From Manduca sexta (lineage: Eukaryota > Arthropoda > Insecta > Lepidoptera > Sphingidae), in assembly GCF_014839805.1 (NCBI RefSeq), contig NC_051116.1, positions 8,165,556-8,229,555 of the forward strand: DNA of 64,000 bases. Reading direction: 5' to 3'. A program made the translations under genes and the position numbers. How positions within the stretch are numbered: position 1 is the stretch's first letter; each line of letters opens with the position of its first letter. Shown here in pieces: positions 42,691 through 54,867 of this stretch. A model generated the notes under the pieces. The model was not told the DNA's origin. It was given only the letters and a program-made list of their open reading frames with translations, and searched no databases.

Positions 42691-44701
42691 ATTACAAATC
42701 GAAATAAAAAAATTACTAATTAGGCATTGCAGTTTAACCATTAGGTGTCGTGGGATCATTTTGCAGGCCTGTAAATAAAACACTGAAGTATTGTCATGTA
42801 TATTGTATTGTATCAATCTATAATGTCCCGATGTTGGGCAAAGACCTCCCTAAGATTCTTCCATGAATCACGATCCTGCGCTATGGCGTAATACTAAAGC
42901 GTATGTCATCAATAATACGATAATTAATGACATTTGACGTTACTACTTCCCAGCTCTATGCGATAAATAGCCTAGACAGTAACTCAGTGTGTTCCCACCA
43001 CAATATAGTAGGTAATTTATTACTAACCAGAGTGGACATTCTAATGTATTACGATTTCGTAGAATTCATTATTTCGCCATCATTAATGGTTTCAGCGAAT
43101 GTGTTTTACTCTCTGATGATACCATACTGATGGTAACGAATGACTGCAAACGGAGGCAATTTATACGGAGTTAATTATGTAAATTGTATTGGGGCTGTGC
43201 AAGTATAATATAAGTCGAATTTTAGTATTTTTAAACTTCCCGACCCGCTTTCAGCAAAAGTAAGCAAATTTTTACCACCCCAGTGCTTATGCTAAGGTAT
43301 AATGTTTTTTAATTTCTTTATTTATCAAAAAATAATTAAATAAATATTGCTGACGTAATCACTGCTCAGACCTTTCTCGTCCCCCACGTCAAATAAGCAA
43401 ACCATAGATTCTTCCCTTTAGTACTCACGTAATACTCCAATAACCCCGTTGCAATTGTTCAAATAGATCCCCCATTGTCCTTTAGTACTTACTTCATACT
43501 TCAACAACCCGTTGCACTTGTCAAATCCCATCTATACATTTGATAAAACAGGAGAACTCGGTATTAGCACATTGAAAGAAAAGTAATAAAAAATAATAGT
43601 GTGACTGAAGAAGAGTAATAGAGTACATCAGGGTTTGTTCAATTATTTTCTGTTTTTTTTTTAATTGACACACATTATCGAAACTACTGAACGGATTTTA
43701 ATGTAGTTTTCACAGGTGAACAGAGTATAATTCGAAACACAATATTGGCTTTGTTTCATACAAAATTGATATTAAAAATTATCAATTTTATTATTTTAAG
43801 CTATTTACAATTTACTTTAAAACGGTTAAATTCAACTTCAGACATCCGCGGCCATTCTTGCAAGCAGAAAGCTATATTAATGAAAAAGTCTATATCGATG
43901 TATTTTACATAGAATGTTCAGACCTTACTCTACAAATCTGTACCAGTTTTTTTAAGACCCCACGTTTGTAAGCCTGGTAAGGTTCGGCTTGTACAAACTC
44001 ACCGGACTTTTGCGTGAGAGTTTTAGACGCTCGCAACCCTTAATAATTAAGCAACCATGCTGAGGGCAACCCACTAACGGTTTACGAACCTCGGCTCAGG
44101 TCTGTTGCGGTAGATTTAACATACCTTCAAAATTCATATGTTAAATTATACAGTTGAAAGATTCCCTATTAATTTATTTATTTAAGGATCTGTAACGAAG
44201 GATACACGGCATATAATAAAAACAATGTCGTAGCATTTTTGCAATTAACAATGTGACGTGCCTCTTCAATTATAGGAGACCACAGCATGCAAATTTGTAT
44301 ATTGGTATAGCGGCAATTTCCTATGATATTTTTATTTTCTAAATAATTGAGATTCAACTGAAATGTATTTTTTACGGATAATCTGATTTCGTATCCTCAA
44401 TTCATAAACTAAGCCATCAAAATGTATCGCCGGAAACAAAGTAACTACCGAGACCAACTTCAGTGCTCGGGTGTCCTTCGGTTGAGTTTTAGTTGTGGAA
44501 TGAAATAAAATAAAAATAGTATCGAGTTTTTTTTGGAAGTTAATTCTATATTTTACATGGCGGTTTTTTTTTACTTTGGCACGATAGAGCTGGGATTAAA
44601 TTTACTGTCTTCACGTCGTCAAAATATTTTTTTTTATTAAACTGAAGCCCCTTCCGACGCAGGAACCGAAAACATACTACATATAATGCCCCACATTGAA
44701 A
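42691..44701. other. Gene-free stretch of ~2 kb with two small repeat pieces
   Basis: 42815-42890 (CCCGATGTTGGGCAAAGACC, ATGAATCACGATCCTGCG) looks like the inverted end of a common LINE. 43640-43800 (CGAAACTACTGAACGGATTT, TTTCACAGGTGAACAGAGTA) is another common insect repeat. No gene was found. Confidence 0.45.
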
Positions 44702-44935
44702 ACCAAACTATGTGTGTATTCTTTGTGAATTATTGCTTGCTTTAACGTTGAAGGAAAACATCGTGAGGAAACCTGCATATCTTAGAAGCTCCGTATAAAA
44801 ATTTTGAGAATATGTAAGTCCACCAATCCGCACTAGGCTAGTGTGGTGGACTAAGGCCTAATCCTTGTTAATAGTAGAGGAGGCTCGAGCCCGGCAGTGG
44901 GACATGGGACATGGGACATTATAAGTACAAATATA
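44702..44935 (+). mobile_element. SINE-A lacking the tRNA head
   Basis: TATGTGTGTATTCTTTGTGA to GGCAGTGGGACATGGGACAT; a small GGGACAT triplication replaces the normal tail. Confidence 0.78.
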
Positions 44936-45242
44936 AGTGTTTCTGTCGATCAAAACATGCAGTGCTACGCGTAACTTATAAACAAAAATGTACACTGGAG
45001 TTTGTACTGTCAAGGGTACATTACCATACAGCATAAATAAAAAAAATACACTATGCTGATCATTAAATACTATATTTCAAAATCAGATCGGAAGCATCCG
45101 ATTTCACAATCAGTTACAAAAGCCATTGTCTCTGAACCATATTCACAATGAAGCTTTCGCCAGACGCCTTGGCACGTTTGGTTAATTTTTAATGGGGCCA
45201 GACGGTATTATGTGTAGTAATGGAGGTACCTTTCTATTGTCT
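44936..45242. other. Gene-free stretch
   Basis: I recognise nothing here. Confidence 0.35.
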
Positions 45243-45535
45243 ACATACATAGTATGACGCCTCTATCCCAGGGTAGGCAGAGATTATGGATTGCCACTTT
45301 GCACGATTCTGGCATACTTCTCTCGCTTCCTCTATCTTCATTAATCTTTTCATGCATTCCCGCCGGTTCAGGGTACTTTTGACCTATCCTTTACTGAGAA
45401 TGTCATCTAACATTCGAAGGTTCGGTGCGGTCAACCCCTACCGGCTCTTCCATCTACATTCGCCTTATAAACCCTCTTTGTCAGTCTCTTATCATCCATT
45501 CTCTCCAAATGCCTAAACCTTAGCATAGCATTTTT
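45243..45535 (-). pseudogene. LINE ORF2 C-terminal remnant, second type
   Basis: Minus-strand translation gives MLRFRHLERMDDKRLTKRVY, KANVDGRAGRG, and in another frame NRRECMKRLMKIEEAREVCQ, NRAKWQSIISAYP. The LRxxGHxERM.....K.VY and C..R..W...V.AYP pattern is the C-terminal region of a non-LTR retrotransposon. Several stops and frameshifts are present. Confidence 0.7.
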
Positions 45536-45854
45536 TCTATTGTCTATTTGTGATTTATTTTTGAAAAGATATTTTTTTCTCGCTTCTGTGATATTAGCTC
45601 TTTTAACTAATTACTGCAAATAATTTGAAGCATCCCAAGTGCTAGCGGTAGATTTGGAAAATTGAAATGAATGAATATTGAATTATCTTCTATATTTGTA
45701 TATTCTTCTTCTCTTTATCATGTACTGTAGTATATACCTTAAACTGATTTTGAAAAGAGCAACACCAGAGTTTCTTGCCCGTTCTCTTCTGGTGAGAACT
45801 GCACGGACTGGTGGTAGAGTTAATATTGACGGAATCTAAATAATGTATAACATT
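45536..45854. other. Gene-free stretch
   Basis: I recognise nothing here. Confidence 0.35.
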
Positions 45855-46010
45855 TTACGGAACATTGACAGCGTGTGGTTATGTACGAAGTGACGCTCAT
45901 AATATAAGAACTCGAGTCTAAATGTAAACCTGGATGTGAATAAAAAATATTAATCAAATAAGTATTTGTTGTTCAAGTGAATAAATGGATTGTAACAATG
46001 ACGTATCCGT
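45855..46010 (+). repeat. Repeat L, partial
   Basis: CATTGACAGCGTGTGGTTAT, GTGACGCTCATAATATAAGA, ACTCGAGTCTAAATGTAAAC to GAATAAATGG...GTAACAATGACG, where similarity to other L copies stops. Confidence 0.5.
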
Positions 46011-46487
46011 TGTCAATATTAAAACAATGTCAACATGGCATGTTAGGATTTCTCACTATCAATAGTCAAGTCATCGTGGTACATAATAACGCGGTTAGTG
46101 AAGCGAAACCGTGACCTTTCTGAGCATTCCTTGCGTATCTCATTCAAGTTTTTATAGTAATTGCTGAGAGTGCGAGGTCGGATCTCATCCGAAAGGCGTT
46201 AAATATTAGCTGTCATGCTGTAATAAGTTATTAAAGAGGTATTTTGGAGATTCTTGAGCGATTTAATGGTAGCTGGGGAAATATTTGTCAATAAAATGCT
46301 GGTTTGAGGTAATGTTTAATTTGGGGACTGTCAGGCTAAATGGTGTAATGAAGATTATTCTTGGTGGTACAGTGTGGCGGTGGCTAAGGGCCGTAGTTAG
46401 CCGAAGTAGCGAGTTCCTATTACGTATAAAAGCACTATGTGCAATCAGCATCCAAAGTAAATGAACAAATGAAAAATTCTACTTGGT
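46011..46487. other. Gene-free stretch
   Basis: I recognise nothing here. Confidence 0.35.
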
Positions 46488-46835
46488 CTTATCGGCCATA
46501 GCCTAGTTGGGTGTGGAACAGACTGCCAAGACGAATGTCCGCAGGTTCAAATCCCAAGGGCACACACCTCTGACTTTTCTAAAAAATCATGTGTATATTC
46601 TTTGTGTATTTATCGTTCGCTTTAACGGTTAAGGAAAACATCGTGAGGAAACCTGCACATCTGAGAAGTTCTCTATAGGAATTTCGAAGGTGTGTGAAGT
46701 CTACCAATCTGCACTAGGCCAGCGTGGTGGACTAAGGCCTAAGTAAGGCCTAGTAGTAGGCTCAGTAGTAGAGCAGGCCCGTGCTCAGCAGTGGGCAAGT
46801 ATATAATACAGGGCTGATATTATTATTATACTTGG
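46488..46835 (+). mobile_element. SINE-A, full length
   Basis: ATCGGCCATAGCCTAGTTGG to AGGGCTGATATTATTATTAT, with a small duplication in the GGACTAAGGCCTAAGTAAGG segment. Confidence 0.9.
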
Positions 46836-46884
46836 TCTCATCAACAACAATTCTATTAATGTTAAGAAGTGTATTGTCGAGGTG

Positions 46885-47172
46885 ATACTCGTGGTGGGTC
46901 TATCATTTGTGAGAGTCCGCCTGGTACCACAGCAATGTCTATTTCTGTCGCCAAGCAGCAGCGTGTAGTTGCTGATGTTCCGGTTTGAAGAACATTGTAG
47001 CCAGTGTTGTACTGGACATACTAAGACTTAACATCTCATGTCTCAGATGAGCGCAGTAGAATACCAAACAATACTTTGTAATTTAAATGTTTTGATGGTG
47101 TTTTTACTGTTTATGGGCGGTCGTATAGCTTACCATCAGGCGAACGGCAAGTTCGTCTCGTCATGCAAAGCA
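46885..47172 (-). repeat. Repeat E
   Basis: GGTGGGTCTATCATTTGTGA to CAGGCGAACGGCAAGTTCGT. Confidence 0.75.
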
Positions 47173-47244
47173 ACAAAAAAAAGTTTTTTCTTTTGTGGGT
47201 AACTGTTATACAGTCGAGTACAAAACACATTTTTCCACATTGAT

Positions 47245-47565
47245 ATATATGTACTGCGTACCAGATTTAGCGTTCCAAACATTCACTATGTTCAACTGAT
47301 TTGAACTGCAATACATTCAAACTGACTTTAGTATGATCAATATTGACAGCTTGTGGTTGTGTACGGAGTGGCGCTCATGATATAAGAACTCGAGTCTAAG
47401 TGTAAACCTGGATTTGAATAAATATTAGTCAAATAAGTAAAATTATTTGTTGTTCAAGTGAATAGGTTACAACAGTGACGTTTTGGTTGCTATTTTTGTT
47501 CAGATTTTGTAAAAATAGTTTATATGAACGTTCGTGTCTATAGAATATACGTCAATGTTTTCCCA
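47245..47565 (+). repeat. Repeat L, near full length
   Basis: ATATGTACTGCGTACCAGAT to GTGTCTATAGAATATACGTC, closest to the copy at 20890-21260. Confidence 0.55.
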
Positions 47566-47729
47566 GGATAAATTCTAGGACGTACCAATGGAAATCTGCA
47601 TACAATTCTTCCTGTATTTAGTTATGCTGTCACCACGCAAGTAGACAAGGTAAACTCCACTAGGATTGATTTATGTGTCTTCCATCTTGCAATTATAATG
47701 TGTTTACGCGTGTTAACAGTGTTATATTG

Positions 47730-47885
47730 AATGTTTAAGGTTCAGGTACTCAGGCTTTGGATCATAAGGGTCTGGGTTTGATGCCCAGGTTGAATATATT
47801 GTGATGAAATTTGATTAAATTTATTTTATTTTCGGGCGATAAACTCGCCTTCTGTCACATGGGATGGTATATACCTACCTATTCA
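47730..47885 (+). mobile_element. SINE-C, degenerate
   Basis: AGGGTCTGGGTTTGATGCCC (B box region) and GGGCGATAAACTCGCCTTCT are the recognisable parts. Confidence 0.5.
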
Positions 47886-47927
47886 GCAATAGGTGGATCA
47901 TCATTCAAAATTATCAATCATCATCAG

Positions 47928-47962
47928 TCTATATCTTTGTCCACTACTGGACAAAGATAAAG
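47928..47962 (-). mobile_element. RTE tail fragment
   Basis: ATCATCATCAGTCTATATCT TTGTCCACTACTGGACAAAG is the inverse of the 3' end seen at 23355-23385. Confidence 0.5.
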
Positions 47963-47989
47963 CAATAAATAAAAAAATTTACGACCACC

Positions 47990-48118
47990 TTTCACCATAT
48001 CTCGCACAAATTCCACACTCCAAGCTGATATTCAGTAGATAAATCCAATTTTGCCCAACTTGGTTATCGAAGCCGAGACCTACAGCCGTACCGTTAAACA
48101 ACTATGCCACCGAGCAGT
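47990..48118 (-). mobile_element. SINE-C head half, inverted and degenerate
   Basis: CACCATATCTCGCACAAATT, GCTGATATTCAGTAGATAAA and AACTATGCCACCGAG, the A-box complement. Confidence 0.55.
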
Positions 48119-48317
48119 AAGAATCGAGACTAAATACTCATTTCCACTAGAAACGACAAATATCTCCCAGAAAGGCATACAATATAATGCGCCTTATAAG
48201 GAGAGAAGGGATTTGTTGCAATTGGGTCACTCCTTATGTAATTAGTTCGCGTTTTTCGAATAACTGATGTGTTGTTGCAAAATAATACACATGATAAATA
48301 ATACATTTTTTTTAAAG

Positions 48318-48618
48318 GCTTGGTAAAGTGACGGTTGTGGAACGGACTGCCGAGACGCAGGTTCGAAACCCATACCTCTGAATTTTCTAAATATTATGTG
48401 TGTTCTTTGTGACTTATCGCTTGCTAACGGTGAAGGAAAACATCGTGAGGAAACCTGCATACCTGAGAAGTTCTCTATAGGGATTTCGAGGGTGTGTGAA
48501 GTTTACCAATGTGCTTTAGGCCAGCGTGGTGGACTAAGACCTAATCCCTCTCAGTAGTAGAAGAGGTCCAACAGTGGGACGGTATAAATATAGCGGGGCT
48601 GACATTATTATTATTTAT
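48318..48618 (+). mobile_element. SINE-A with small internal deletions
   Basis: GGTTGTGGAACGGACTGCCG, B box GGTTCGAAACC, TCCCTCTCAGTAGTAGAAGA, tail GGCTGACATTATTATTATTT. The A box is absent. Confidence 0.82.
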
Positions 48619-48829
48619 TTATTTTTTAAATCTCTCCTATCCGGAGGTACTGTTAACACGGGCCTGAGCCAAGTGCATATGAAAATAATTACGAAAGAGA
48701 TAGAAATTTTCTGACTATGCGGCAAGTATTTAGAATTACGGCTTTCTGTAGAAGGATGAAGATAAGTTTGTGAATATTGAGGGTGTAGAGACTAGCATGG
48801 AGTGACTTAGGAATGACGCCGGTTATTAT

Positions 48830-49045
48830 TATTATTATTAAAGTGACCTGTACCTGATGGTAAGTAGCTCGGGGTCGAATAGAATGTCGACTGTTGAGAG
48901 CTTTACCCGTTAATAGTCGACACAATTATGCTGGATTATTGGAACCAGATATACACAGGCTGATCCCGGAACGTGATATCTGGGGAACTTTGGCGGGTTT
49001 TAACACCTTGTGTACGGTGGTCGCTATCCGGGCGGATATAATATA
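48830..49045 (+). repeat. Repeat D, host of a MITE M insertion
   Basis: CTGATGGTAAGTAGCTCGGG, a GTCGACT...AGTCGAC core and ATCCGGGCGGATATAATATA. The normal ACCACCAGC end reappears after the MITE at 49441-49449. Confidence 0.75.
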
Positions 49046-49435
49046 GGGTCATTTTGACATCGCGTTACTAAATGAAGCCACATACTTATCTACTTGGAAA
49101 TAACACTTTACAATAAGTTACTTGAGCCGTAGATGTAAGGTATAAAAGTGTAAGTTTTGAACAAAATAAATAATAATAAGTAATTTTACTTTTACGCGCC
49201 CTAATGCCACTACTACTATTCAAAGGGAATTCGTCGCAGCGGCAACAACATTCTTTCAGTCAGAAAATACACTCACACGCCATACTCGCAATAAACTACA
49301 AAATGATAAAAAAATGAGAAAACTAAAATCAGGTTTTTTGGTGAAAATATTCGTTATTAATGAATGATTTTTGGCACAATGTCAGCAAAGGTGAAGACGA
49401 GTATGTGGTTTGATTTAGTAATGCAAAATGACCCT
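49046..49435. mobile_element. MITE family M, copy 2, nested in repeat D
   Basis: GGGTCATTTTGACATCGCGT at the left, ATGCAAAATGACCCTG at the right, and interior segments shared with 19177-19575 (TTACGCGCCCTAA, TTTTTGGCACAATGTCA). Confidence 0.72.
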
Positions 49436-49667
49436 GCATAACCACCAGCGTGAACAGAAGTAAAAATTTACATAAGATCTTGTAGTACTAAGCCAGGTAA
49501 TTATAATTACAAAATAATTGACGAATGACGAAAAATTACTTTATGAAAGTAACAAATGACTATTACCAGTGAAATGCCAAACAGAAATATTTAAATACAC
49601 AACATTAGTGGGGAATATGTCAATTGTTGTGATTACAGAGTCTATTACAGATAATTACGTGGGGTGA

Positions 49668-49880
49668 CTGCTGCCGTGGCGCGGTGGGTATGCTGGCTTT
49701 AAAACTTAAAGGTACGGGTTCGATTTCAGCCAGTTCACGGTAGAAGATCAAAATTCCTTCGTAATTCATGAATGGACCACAAGTCTCATTTTTGTAGGAG
49801 ATCAGGATGTTTTGGTTGTTGAAGATCCTTCCCTGAGCATACGGTCTTGATCATTCATTCCACACATTTTCGGCGCACGA
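49668..49880 (+). mobile_element. Possible fourth tRNA-derived SINE
   Basis: CTGCCGTGGCGCGGTGGGTA (A-box-like) and GGTACGGGTTCGATTTCAGC (B-box-like) are spaced as in a tRNA head, with an unrelated body to TCATTCATTCCACAC. Only one copy is seen here, so a decayed tRNA pseudogene is also possible. Confidence 0.4.
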
Positions 49881-50639
49881 GTGACGGCGCGAATGTGCAA
49901 AGATTTATGATTTACTTAAAAACAATATAAGATTTTTGGAAATATTAAAATACAAATATATTACTTATTAAATTGTCTGTTTAATAGTGTTGGTTGCAAA
50001 ATTAAAATGATGAGTACTTTAGAAGGAGATGTACTAAATTTTAGCGGTATTTTTATTGTGAAATTAATGACACAATATCCCCATTTTAACAAATTTAAAA
50101 CTACCAAAGTTAAGATAACATATTTTAAAAATATTATGTTTATTTTTTCCTATAATTTTTATAAATTTCGAATACATAGCTTCTAAAAATACTATTAGCG
50201 CGCCATTTCGCTGAGGAAGCACGTTAATATTCAATCTTTCTTTGATAGAAGTTTAATTATAATATGTATATTATTACAACTGTCAGCATTCTATATTTTT
50301 CACAATTAATTCTGTTATTTACCATGACAAGTTGTATATTGTGTGTCAACCCCCCGTGTATAGTTTACGAGACAGCAACATCCAGTAGTTATAATATTTA
50401 TAGTTTGTTGAAATTACATGATTCTTAATCATTTTTATATTACTTCTATAACATTTAAAAGTATTTGTGTGGGTGGTAAACAAGCAAGTAGCTCATCTGA
50501 TGGTATGTGAGAAGATATATAAGTATATGTTGGTTTAAAACACCGAAAATAAATTTAGTATTTTAAATTAAATTCTTGTTTATAAAATCTTTGCATTTAC
50601 CGAGTCTTGTTGATATTGAGTTGAGATATTTACAACTGC
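49881..50639. other. Gene-free AT-rich stretch
   Basis: I recognise nothing here. Confidence 0.35.
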
Positions 50640-50890
50640 CAGTCCGCGTGGATAGGGACCACTGCAATATCTATTTCTGACGCCAAGTAGCAGTGTGTAG
50701 TCACTGTTGTGTTCCGGTTTGAAGAATATTGTAGCCAGTGTAACTACTGGACATAATAAGACTTAACATGTCACAGGATGGCAAGATGTAAAGTCTCATT
50801 ATGTCCAGTAGTTACACTGGCTACAATATTCTTCAAACCGGAACACAACAATGGCAGTTGTGTTCTGGTTTGAAGGACATTGTAGCCAGT
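50640..50890. repeat. Repeat E pieces forming a 60-bp hairpin
   Basis: Arms 50705-50764 and 50791-50850 are inverse copies of the same repeat E segment with a single mismatch and a 26-nt loop. A third partial copy in the first orientation follows at about 50855-50890. A SINE-C tail piece (GCGTCTCTGCCTACACTTTC) runs to about 50935. Confidence 0.9.
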
Positions 50891-51189
50891 TGCGTCTCTG
50901 CCTACACTTTCGGGGATAAAGGCGTGAGTGTGTGATTTTTATTAATTTTTAAACGTAGGTTTATTAATTACCTATATAAAGACTAGACCGCCTTTAGGAT
51001 CTCTAATTAACGTCTATGAATGTATTTATAGTCTTGTTTGTAAGATTTATAAGGTAGGTAAAGAAATGCGCATTACTGCATTAATTATATCTTGTAAGGC
51101 AATAGCTTGAGATATACTATAGATACTTTGACTTCATTTGACGATAAATATTTAATATGCGATTTTGTCAAAATGTTTGGGTCTTTCCG

Positions 51190-51390
51190 GTGTTGGTAGA
51201 TACTTTATATTCGCCCGAATAGTATCGTACACAAGGTGTTACCTACCATAGTGGCCTACATGTGTCGCGTTCCGGGATCACCCTGTATATCGGGTCCCAA
51301 TAGGCCGGCATAATTGTGTTGACTGTGGGGGTAATCTATCGTCAGTGGACATTCTATTGGACCCCATTTCATTTACCATCGGGCGTATTG
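51190..51390 (-). repeat. Repeat D
   Basis: TATATTCGCCCGAATAGTAT, ATAGGCCGGCATAATTGTGT and CATTTCATTTACCATCGGGC. Confidence 0.7.
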
Positions 51391-51484
51391 GGAACGTTGG
51401 TTTGTTAGAAGTAAAGAGACAGCTAAATACATTTTGATGGAATTTGGCAGACGAATTGACCATGTTCTGGATTAACACATATAA

Positions 51485-51793
51485 TGATAATTATATAATA
51501 ATATCAGCCCTGTACTGTTACACTGCTGGTCACGGGCTTCTTCTACTACTGAGAGGGGTTAGGCCTTAGTCTACCACGCTGGCCTAGTGCGGTTGATAGA
51601 CTTCACACACCTTCTAAATTCCTATAGAAATCTTCTCAGGTATGCTGGTACCTTCACAGTTAAAGCAAGCGATAATTCACAAAGAATACACATATTTTTT
51701 TTAGAAAAGTCAGAGGTGTGTGCCCTTGGGTTTTGAACTGCGGACATTCGTCTTGGCAGTCCGTTCCGCAACCAACTAGGTTATCGCCGCTTC
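51485..51793 (-). mobile_element. SINE-A, near full length
   Basis: ATAATATCAGCCCTGTACTG to GCAACCAACTAGGTTATCGC. The GGTTTCCTCACGATGTTTTCC core is deleted, and a matching CAGGTTTCCACACGATGTTT fragment lies separately at 51851-51875. Confidence 0.82.
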
Positions 51794-52334
51794 GGATTAA
51801 CATATACTTTTTATCAATATATAAACTATTTTAAATGGACAATCAATTATGCAGGTTTCCACACGATGTTTTCCTCAAAGAGCCTTGTTACTCCAAAACC
51901 TTCAAGCCGCAGAATTGATCCCTGACCTATAAGAACAAACAGCGGCACAAAATTACATGTTGTACATAATAACGGGGTTCAAGGTTCAATTCTCGTCATA
52001 CAAAATGTGAGCAATTATTTTGTAATAGTTTCCGATGATGCTTAATTTGTTTACGCTGTTTTTATCGCAATTGCATTGTCCTTGGTTAAGTAACTTAGAC
52101 TAGGAGATCATATGTGCTAATAAAATTATGGGCAGGTTGAGGAAAAATTGTCTGGGAATGCGCGAAGGTGGAAGTCAGGCAAAACTTGAAAATTTAGTAA
52201 AATTGTATCCGTTTTTCGTTCCACAATAAGTAGCATCGATGCATATTGGAGTGGAATACTATACATTTTGAAGGGGAAAAGACGTCCGTTGGTTCGATGG
52301 AAGGACTTACGGCCGATAACTGATCGAAGGACTT
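51794..52334. other. Gene-free stretch
   Basis: Apart from the SINE-A core fragment at 51851-51875, nothing was recognised. Confidence 0.35.
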
Positions 52335-52612
52335 ACGACTGATAAAACGAGACGAGCTTGTCGTTCGCCTGATGGTAAGCGTGACGACCGCCCATAAACA
52401 GTAGAAACACCATCCAACACCTTGAATTGCAAAGTATTCTTTGCATTCCTCTGCGCTCGCCATCCTGAGACATGAAATGTTAAGTCTTTACACTGGCTAC
52501 AATGTCCTTCAAACCGGAACACAAAAGTGACTACATACTGCTGCTTGGCGGCAGAAATAGGCATTGCGGATGTACCTACCCAGGTAGACTCACACATATG
52601 AGAGACCACCGG
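52335..52612 (+). repeat. Repeat E
   Basis: ACGAGACGAGCTTGTCGTTC to ACATATGAGAGACCACCGGT. Confidence 0.75.
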
Positions 52613-52614
52613 TT

Positions 52615-52690
52615 CAGCCATTACTCCACCACGCCGACCTAGCGCGGGCAGACTTCATATAGAGAACTTCTCAGTTATATAGGTTTGAGG
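52615..52690 (-). mobile_element. SINE-A fragment
   Basis: TACTCCACCACGCCGACCTA and AGAGAACTTCTCAGTTATAT. Confidence 0.55.
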
Positions 52691-53524
52691 TAGTTCATGT
52701 ATTTTTTTATCTATAAAAAACCTCTGACTAAAGAACATACAATTCTGCCACTCATCCCACGTAAAAACACGTGACTTAACATAGCGTGACGTGTATTGTC
52801 TTACTTAAAAGCTTCCTCGTCATACCGTGAAGCTATTTGAATCTAGGTTTTGTCTTTGACCTAGGTATTTAACGCGGCACTATAAAAATGATGCCGCATT
52901 CAGTCTAGACATTTGGCTTGTAAGCATTTAGTTGTAATAAATCAAGTTTAGATATTAATTTTTCATTTTGATATTTAAAAATAAATTTATTGATCATTCG
53001 GTTGTTCCGTAATACCGTTTTTGTTTCTAAATTCTGTTTTAATTCCGCGAGCATTACGTTATTTTTATTTAATGTTAGCGTAAGCTGGAACGTTATTTAA
53101 ATTAAAAATAAATAGTGCATCATTTCCTTATGTGTTATGCTATCAAAAAGTAGTTATAATTCAATTTAGTTTTATGTATATTTTTATTATGCAATTTATT
53201 ATAATTTAATATTTTCTTTAGCGTAAATTGGAACGTTGGTGTAAAAAACTATTTAAAAATATTTGTATTAATTTCTTTTCCGTTGTCATTTAGTTTATTT
53301 ACAAATTTTAGCTCTATTTGAGAAGTGTCCCATTTAGCTTCGAAGTGCAAAGTCCTACACCAAGAAAACAATGCCGAAACTGTAAGAAACATAGCAAAAA
53401 GTAATAATTTAAATCGGAAAACGCGATAAAAAAATTATCACTGAAGAAACATAAAAAATACGTCGAATAGATAACGTTTCTCTATTTTTGAAGTCAGTCA
53501 TAATAAGTAAAAGAAAACACTAAA
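52691..53524. other. Gene-free AT-rich stretch of ~830 bp
   Basis: GTTAGCGTAA(G)CTGGAACGTT-like words recur at 53081 and 53221. No gene was found. Confidence 0.4.
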
Positions 53525-53741
53525 TAAGATCAGGGGGCCGTATTCCGTCTAGGGGGCATATTCGCCTTTCTGCAATTATGGGCGCTCTAATCAAAGGACA
53601 GCTTTGATAGCCGTAATAGGTAAATAAAGGATTTTTTGACTCTCTTATATACGGCTATCGAAGCTATCCTTCGAATAGAACGCCCGTAATTGCAAAAAGA
53701 CGGATTTGCCCCTATAGATTGAAGAGGGCCCTTTGACCTTA
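53525..53741. mobile_element. MITE family F, best copy
   Basis: The arms TAAGATCAGGGGGCCGTATT... and ...AGAGGGCCCTTTGACCTTA are inverse copies over about 80 bp, meeting near TTTTGACTCTC. It is 217 bp with no coding. Related copies lie at 29073, 34254 and 25915. Confidence 0.75.
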
Positions 53742-54014
53742 ATAATATCCAACACCTCTGCCTTCACCAATTCAATATAATCATGATATTCCTGTCTTCT
53801 ATATCCGCATTTAATCGAAACCACACCCATTAAGTAAGGTATGTAACACCGATTTAATTTCAGATAAGTGATATTAGTTCCAAGGCCGGTCGCATCACGA
53901 ACTGCCATGTAACAAAGGTGTTTGATGGCCTTTGATGGGGAACTGTCGTGGTTATTATGTCAGAATTTTAGGGAATGTGAGATAGTTATTGCCTTGAGTG
54001 TTAGGAATTGACTT

Positions 54015-54490
54015 TTTTACACTGAGCTCATTCTGCGTAGATTGGAACGTCAACAGTATTGTGTAATGTAGGTAGATATTGTAATTGACGTGGCAACCAA
54101 CTCCTCAGTTCGTTCTTCGTTCTTCTTGTGGTACACCGCTGTCTATACTTATGATTTTAGTTTCTTTCCATACAAAGGTTGCCTTGACGAAATCGCTTGT
54201 ATAAGACCGCTCATTGTACAACATAGATTTAGAAAATGTATTAATCTTGTTTGTGTCTCTCTATTTAACAATGGTTACAATAAAGAGTATTTATATTTGT
54301 ATTTGAAGGCTATAATCGTCGAATGTCGGGAGAAAATAATAATATAAATAATCGCGATAAAATCCGTAAATACTTTGTAACTTTGATTTGAAGACGATCA
54401 ACATCTCAGTCCGCCCCGTAAAGTCTTCCAAGCATCGGGAATTTAATAATATAAAAACCATAAAATCCGTAAGTAGTTTTAATTCGATTG
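54015..54490 (+). mobile_element. Penelope-like element fragments
   Basis: CTGAGCTCATTCTGCGTAGA and GTAGGTAGATATTGTAATTG match sequence around the PLE coding end; TCGGGAGAAAATAATAATAT, CGCGATAAAATCCG and a second AAATCCG copy at 54473 are terminal-unit pieces. The interior 54110-54310 is not recognised. Confidence 0.55.
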
Positions 54491-54867
54491 GATATTGTTT
54501 TTCCAATTAGGATCAGATTTTTATGTCAGATCGTTATGATGCAGATATAGGCATGGTCTACTTAAGAGATCCTAACAATATTTTTATGGGCAACTCAGAT
54601 ATGCTACATTTTAAAGTAATTCTTAAAATCTCTGTTTTTGTAGTAATTTTATTTTTCCTGCGGGAAATCACGGCATAAAGGTCGGACCTTTTGGAAGGCT
54701 TGCGTGGGGACATGGATCCAACACGTAGAGGCCCCTTTAAGATACATTACTCTAGTTGGGGTTTATACACCTTACAAATACTCTGTCTGTACTTATGGAG
54801 GAAATACAGCCAAAAGGTTTTTATATATATGTGTTTCGTCTCGCAATTGAGGCTAACCAATCTTAAA
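54491..54867. other. Gene-free stretch
   Basis: I recognise nothing here. Confidence 0.35.

Noticed and set aside
49668..49745. Functional tRNA gene
   Set aside because: The box spacing is tRNA-like, but no acceptor stem pairing is visible around it. Kept only as a possible SINE or tRNA relic.
52194..52621. Overlapping minus-strand frames of 89 and 104 codons
   Set aside because: They fall in repeat E and have no recognisable protein motif.
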